33,921 nucleotides of DNA from CAMYLY01 sp039587215 (GTDB lineage Bacteria; Gemmatimonadota; Gemmatimonadetes; Gemmatimonadales; GWC2-71-9), in NCBI GenBank assembly GCA_039587215.1, contig JBDHIW010000015.1, positions 1 through 33,921 on the forward strand, given 5' to 3'. The notes beneath the pieces are model-generated. The model was not told the origin of the DNA. It worked only from the letters and a program-made list of their open reading frames with translations, and ran no database searches. Shown here piece by piece: positions 30,379-33,921 of the stretch; position 1 is the stretch's first letter; each line of letters starts with the position of its first letter. A program made the position numbers and the translations under genes.

Positions 30379-33230
30379 ATCGCGACGAGGGCTTCCTCGC
30401 GGTATCCCTGAAGTTCCGCGTCGGCGCCGACCCACGTGTCGGCCACCACCGTGTACTCACGCAGTGCATCCTCACGGCGTCCGAGCGCCTCGGCGACACG
30501 GGCACGCTCGAGCCCCCAGAGAACGTCTGCTGGCCGGCCGAGGGCCGGTGGGGTGGGCAGCTCGTTCCGCAGCTCGTAGTCGGCGTCCCGGTACCTGCCG
30601 GCTTGCACGAGGAGGTGAACGCGCGTGAGCCGCGGCAGATAGCAGACGCGGCACACGCCATCGGGGAGCGTCAGCAGTTGCTGCAGCGCAGAGGCCGAGT
30701 CGCCGCGGGCGAGATTCAGGTAGGCCGATGCCACGGCGCGTTGGAAGTCGCCCATCCGGTCCGACCCGCTCTTGGGTTCCACCCGGTCGATAAGCGAACG
30801 GAGTGCCACCGTGTCGCCGCGCATCGAGAGCCAGGGTGCGAGAAGATCGGCGCGCCGGTACGTGAGTACATTCGATTCGAATGCCTGCGCGGTTGCTTCC
30901 GGCAGTGGGATGCCGAGGAGCGCCGCTTCCGCAACGAGATCCCAGGGGAGCGGCGGTCCCAGCGCCAGGGCGTCGGCCATCCGCCCCCGGTACGCGAGCG
31001 AGCCACTCATGCGCCAGTGCCAGACGGGCGCGTCGGCGTGGTCGACGGCGGTCCGAGCGGCCCCCACGCGTGCGACCGCGATGGCGGATTCGTCGCGATC
31101 GGGCCAGCGCGACAGTGTCTGAAACACGGTGCCGAGCTGTTCGAGGTCGAGTGTATCGAACACAGCCTGAATCGCCGGGTCGTCCGATCCGCGGTCGATC
31201 AGGTCTCCCACGATGCGGAATGGGACGGCGTCGGGGCCGTCACTCAGCTCGAGGAACGTCCGCTGGTACGGTCGCCACCGGTCAGGTCCGTGTTCCCAAA
31301 GCGAGACCTGCAGCGCATGCTCGTACGACGGCGTGAACGCCGAGTCCAGCGCGATGGCGCGGTCGAACGCGTTCAGCACCTCGTCCCACGATGCGCCGGT
31401 CTCCATTCCCTCGTGGAACAGCGCGTCGCCGAACCGATGCCACATCTCCGGATCGTTCGGGTAGCGGCGCAGACCGTCACGCAGCGTGGCGAACTCACGG
31501 CGCTGCAACTCGAGGTATGACGGTCCGCTGCTGAACGCCAGTGCCGCCCGCAGGGAGTCGGCGGCGACGAGGAGACTCTCGCGCGGCGCGAGACCGCGGT
31601 TGCGGCTGCCCGCGGCGATCGCGTACTCGGCGACGCGTGAATCCAGCCGGGTTTCCGGTCGCCACGCGAGCGCCCGGCTCAGGCGCGACATGGCGAGGGT
31701 GAATCCAGAGTCGAGTTCCACCGCCCGTTCATAGAACCCGATCGCCGAGTCCCAGGATGCCGACCGGAACGCCTGCTCCCCGCTGAGGTATGCGCGCAGC
31801 GCAGGGAGCGATGCCGAGCCCAGCGCGACACTGCGCACGGCCCCCACCGGCCGCGTCCGGCCGAGTTCGCGGAGCAGTCGAATGGCGAGTGAGTCGCTGA
31901 CGGCGCTGGCCCGCGCGAGCGGTCCCTCGACGTCGACGGTGCCGACCAGACGACGCTCGGCCGCATCGTACAGCGACGCCGAGATGCGGAGCGAATCCGG
32001 TCCCGATGACAGCACCCGGCCGAACACGGCGAGTCCCGCGCCGAGGTCGTCCGCCAGCCGCTCGGCCGACGGAATGTCGGCACGGCCCGTCCACCGACGC
32101 ACCGCGACGGTCGGCGGCACGGTGCGCAACGGCCCGATACCGTCGAGACCCGCACTCAAGAGATCGACGACGCCTTCGCTCCAGACTGCGTGATCGGGGT
32201 ACAGAACGTCGAACGGCGCGACCACGAGCAGGTTCGGGTCGTGGGAGTGGACGGGCTCCTCGCCGAGCGGCATGAGGAGACTCGCGGCGATGAGGACGGC
32301 GGCGACCCCGGGGAGCGCCCAGCGCCGCCTGCGGATGGCTCCGATCGGCGAGGGCGTCGACACAGTCGCGTTGACGGAATGCTCGATGCCCTCGAGCGAA
32401 GCGAGGAGTTGATCGGTCGACGACCAGCGTTCCTCCGGACGCTTTGCGAGGCACCGCATGACGAGGTCGACGAGGGCCGGGTCGAGGTCGGGCCGCAGCG
32501 TGCCGAGCGACTCCGGGGTGTCGAAGATCTGCGCGCGCAAGACGGCCTGCGGACTGTCGCCCGTGTGGGGCGTACGTCCGGTGAGTGCCTCGTACGCCAG
32601 AACGCCGAACGAGTAGATATCGACGCGGTGGTCGATATCGGGGTCGCCCTCGGCCTGTTCGGGCGCCATGTAGGTCGGCGTGCCCACGGCCATCCCGGCG
32701 GTCGTGATCTCCCCGGCTTCCGACGCTTCGTCGAGGGCCTTGGCGACGCCGAAGTCCATCACCATCGCGTTGCGTCCGGTGAGCAGCACGTTGTCCGGCT
32801 TGATGTCCCGGTGCACGACGCCGAGGCGGTGCGCATACGCCATCGCCTCGAGCACGTCCTTGAGCGTCCGCAGGGCGTCTTCCAGGGCCATGGGACCCCG
32901 AGCCAGCTGCACGCGCAGGGATTCGCCCTCGACGAGCGGCATGACGTAGTAGAGCAGCCCGTCGGCCTCGCCCGAGTCGTACAGTGGGAGGATGTGCGGA
33001 TTCTGAAGCCGTGCGGCGATCGAGACCTCACGCACGAACCGGTGTGACCCCATCGCGGCCGACAGCTCGGGACGCAGGACCTTGATGGCGACCTGTCGGT
33101 CGTGCTTGAGATCATGTGCCGCATAAACGAATGACGCTCCGCCCCGACCCAGCTCGCGCTCCACGACGTACCGGTCGCGGAGCACCGTCGTGAGCATCGT
33201 GCGGACTTCGTTGGTCGTACTGGACGTCAT
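30333..33230 (-). CDS. Ser/Thr protein kinase with a transmembrane helix and TPR-like C-terminal region
   Basis: This 965-residue protein has a Hanks-type kinase domain (about 20-285). It shows the glycine loop GRGGAS (28-33), Lys50 in VAIK, HRDIKPDN with Asp142, DFG (159-161) and APE (189-191). A single helix (about 304-322) separates it from a large region, 323-965, that lies outside the cytoplasm by topology. That region first contains a LLVVAPFDVLYPDHAVWSEG module (FlgO/TolB-like) and then many TPR-like pairs such as AIGFYERAVELDSGFTLAMSR and VLNAFDRAIALDSAFTPSYE. This architecture is abundant in Gemmatimonadota. ATG 33230 or ATG 33197 may start it. The end overlaps the lipoprotein gene by 46 nt. 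Substrate and signal are unknown. Confidence 0.92.
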   Translation of the reverse strand: MTSSTTNEVRTMLTTVLRDRYVVERELGRGGASFVYAAHDLKHDRQVAIKVLRPELSAAMGSHRFVREVSIAARLQNPHILPLYDSGEADGLLYYVMPLVEGESLRVQLARGPMALEDALRTLKDVLEAMAYAHRLGVVHRDIKPDNVLLTGRNAMVMDFGVAKALDEASEAGEITTAGMAVGTPTYMAPEQAEGDPDIDHRVDIYSFGVLAYEALTGRTPHTGDSPQAVLRAQIFDTPESLGTLRPDLDPALVDLVMRCLAKRPEERWSSTDQLLASLEGIEHSVNATVSTPSPIGAIRRRRWALPGVAAVLIAASLLMPLGEEPVHSHDPNLLVVAPFDVLYPDHAVWSEGVVDLLSAGLDGIGPLRTVPPTVAVRRWTGRADIPSAERLADDLGAGLAVFGRVLSSGPDSLRISASLYDAAERRLVGTVDVEGPLARASAVSDSLAIRLLRELGRTRPVGAVRSVALGSASLPALRAYLSGEQAFRSASWDSAIGFYERAVELDSGFTLAMSRLSRALAWRPETRLDSRVAEYAIAAGSRNRGLAPRESLLVAADSLRAALAFSSGPSYLELQRREFATLRDGLRRYPNDPEMWHRFGDALFHEGMETGASWDEVLNAFDRAIALDSAFTPSYEHALQVSLWEHGPDRWRPYQRTFLELSDGPDAVPFRIVGDLIDRGSDDPAIQAVFDTLDLEQLGTVFQTLSRWPDRDESAIAVARVGAARTAVDHADAPVWHWRMSGSLAYRGRMADALALGPPLPWDLVAEAALLGIPLPEATAQAFESNVLTYRRADLLAPWLSMRGDTVALRSLIDRVEPKSGSDRMGDFQRAVASAYLNLARGDSASALQQLLTLPDGVCRVCYLPRLTRVHLLVQAGRYRDADYELRNELPTPPALGRPADVLWGLERARVAEALGRREDALREYTVVADTWVGADAELQGYREEALVAIQRLGSAGESATSAR

Positions 33231-33297
33231 GAACTCGCCCGGGTGCGCAGGTAAGCTGGACTGAGGGCCCCTCCTTACGGATACGATGGAGCCGCGC

Positions 33298-33921
33298 TCA
33301 GGTTCCCGTGCCCGGCCCTCGGCTTCCGAAGCGTTGGGCCACGTACCGCCGGATCGCGGCCAGCGTTTCCGGTGACTTCCAGAGCGCGGTCACCTCGTCA
33401 CGGGATGCATCCGACGCCGAGAGCATGCGCTCCCGAGTGCTTTGCCGCAACTGTTGTTTGGTCAGCCAGAAGCCCGAGGCGGGAATGGCGTTCAGGCGCT
33501 CGGCGACGTTCACCGCACGCGGGAGGAGCTCGTCCGGGGGAGCTACGTCGTCCAGGAGACCCCGCTCGCAGGCCTCGGTGACGGAATACGTCCGCCCGAA
33601 GTAGATGAGTTCCTGAAAGTGGGCGCGCGCCGCGGCAAAGCGGAGGATCTCGATGGCGGCGGAGGGAAACGGCACCTGTACGCGGAGCTCGGGAACTCCG
33701 ATGGTCGCGTCCCCGTCGGCCATGATCCGGTGATCGCACGCGCCGGCCATGACGCAGCCGCCCGCGATCGCGTGACCGTTGATCGCCCCGACGACGGGGC
33801 GGGCGCACCAGAACAGGGCCTGGAGCACCTGGTCGAGGAGCGGCAGGAATCGATCGAGGTATGTCTCGCCCCCATCGAGCACGCGGAACAGGTCGACGCC
33901 CGCCGAGAAGATCGGCCCGTC
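33298..33921 (-). CDS. Enoyl-CoA hydratase/isomerase family protein (N-terminus beyond window)
   Basis: The frame is open to the right edge and gives about 207 C-terminal residues. It begins inside the crotonase fold with GPIFSAGVDLFRVLDGG, the first oxyanion-hole region. The second, PVVGAINGHAIAGGCVMAGACDHR, follows, then GVPELRVQVPFPSAA, which includes a candidate catalytic Glu. The end, FLTKQQ-like WLTKQQLRQ and VTALWKSPETLAAIRRYV, matches the C-terminal helices. Members hydrate or isomerise enoyl-CoA thioesters in fatty acid or aromatic degradation; the exact reaction cannot be set. It reads leftward ahead of the kinase with a 67-nt gap. Confidence 0.88.
   Translation of the reverse strand, partial: DGPIFSAGVDLFRVLDGGETYLDRFLPLLDQVLQALFWCARPVVGAINGHAIAGGCVMAGACDHRIMADGDATIGVPELRVQVPFPSAAIEILRFAAARAHFQELIYFGRTYSVTEACERGLLDDVAPPDELLPRAVNVAERLNAIPASGFWLTKQQLRQSTRERMLSASDASRDEVTALWKSPETLAAIRRYVAQRFGSRGPGTGT

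Noticed and set aside
1..33921. CRISPR arrays, insertion sequences, prophage, integrase or attachment sites
   Set aside because: No spaced direct repeats, transposase, phage or recombinase motifs were seen, and the tRNA pair is followed by a normal terminator and pirin gene rather than an island.

Overview
The window is about 34 kb of very GC-rich, densely packed bacterial chromosome. A diderm envelope is implied by the Mla-type ABC/MCE lipid transport genes, a Tat-exported oxidase and a probable lipoprotein. A Ser/Thr kinase fused to a long repeat-rich C-terminal region, together with the codon and GC style, suggests Gemmatimonadota or a related soil/aquatic phylum. That placement is an inference from gene style, not from a marker gene. 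I see no transposase, phage gene, integrase, CRISPR array, rRNA or plasmid origin, so this reads as core or near-core chromosome.

Layout. 1-2175 (minus): a leftward run of a glutamate-transporter-family symporter, a DUF2784 membrane protein and a truncated S9 peptidase. It is divergent from a FabL-like enoyl-ACP reductase (2244-3023). 3030-5432: an RsbRD-like protein, an alpha/beta hydrolase, a small leftward membrane ORF ending at a strong terminator, and a NUDIX hydrolase. 5440-8354: a metal module of DtxR/MntR regulator, two-domain multicopper oxidase and ZIP transporter. These are joined by ATGA overlaps, with an inverted repeat over the promoter and start. 8361-10218 (minus): a 3-hydroxyacyl-CoA dehydrogenase relative and a broken nucleoside hydrolase.

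10280-20929 is a long rightward series: SnoaL-like, DUF72, NAD+ synthetase, hotdog thioesterase, patatin, DUF819, DUF2203, a small membrane protein, MlaE, MlaF, MlaD and RNase Z. Many start and stop codons overlap. A minus-strand short MutY is wedged between mlaE and mlaF. 20952-21204 is a tRNA-Ala(CGC)/tRNA-Gln(CTG) unit with its own promoter and terminator. After a leftward pirin gene, 22325-25729 is a rightward trio: papain-like/C39-like protein, beta-CASP metallo-beta-lactamase protein, and a cysteine-synthase-family enzyme with a CxxC tail. 25754-29174 (minus) holds an ATP-grasp ligase downstream of an APC permease fused to EIIA-like and RCK_C-like domains. 29266-30378 is a lipoprotein of an uncharacterised family. 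30333-33230 (minus) is the Ser/Thr kinase, and 33298 to the window end is a truncated enoyl-CoA hydratase.

How genes may work together. The clearest candidate for an under-described system is the MntR-like regulator / multicopper oxidase / ZIP permease cassette. Its regulator has Mn-type ligands, the oxidase carries type 1 copper residues only in its first domain, and the ZIP protein has an unusual extracytoplasmic N-terminal domain. Together these suggest coupled oxidation and uptake of manganese or another transition metal. A second theme is lipid handling, with thioesterase and patatin upstream of the Mla genes. Several proteins depart from their families: a symporter without the Na+-site aspartates, a MutY without its C-terminal domain, and a permease-EIIA fusion that keeps the phospho-acceptor-type His.
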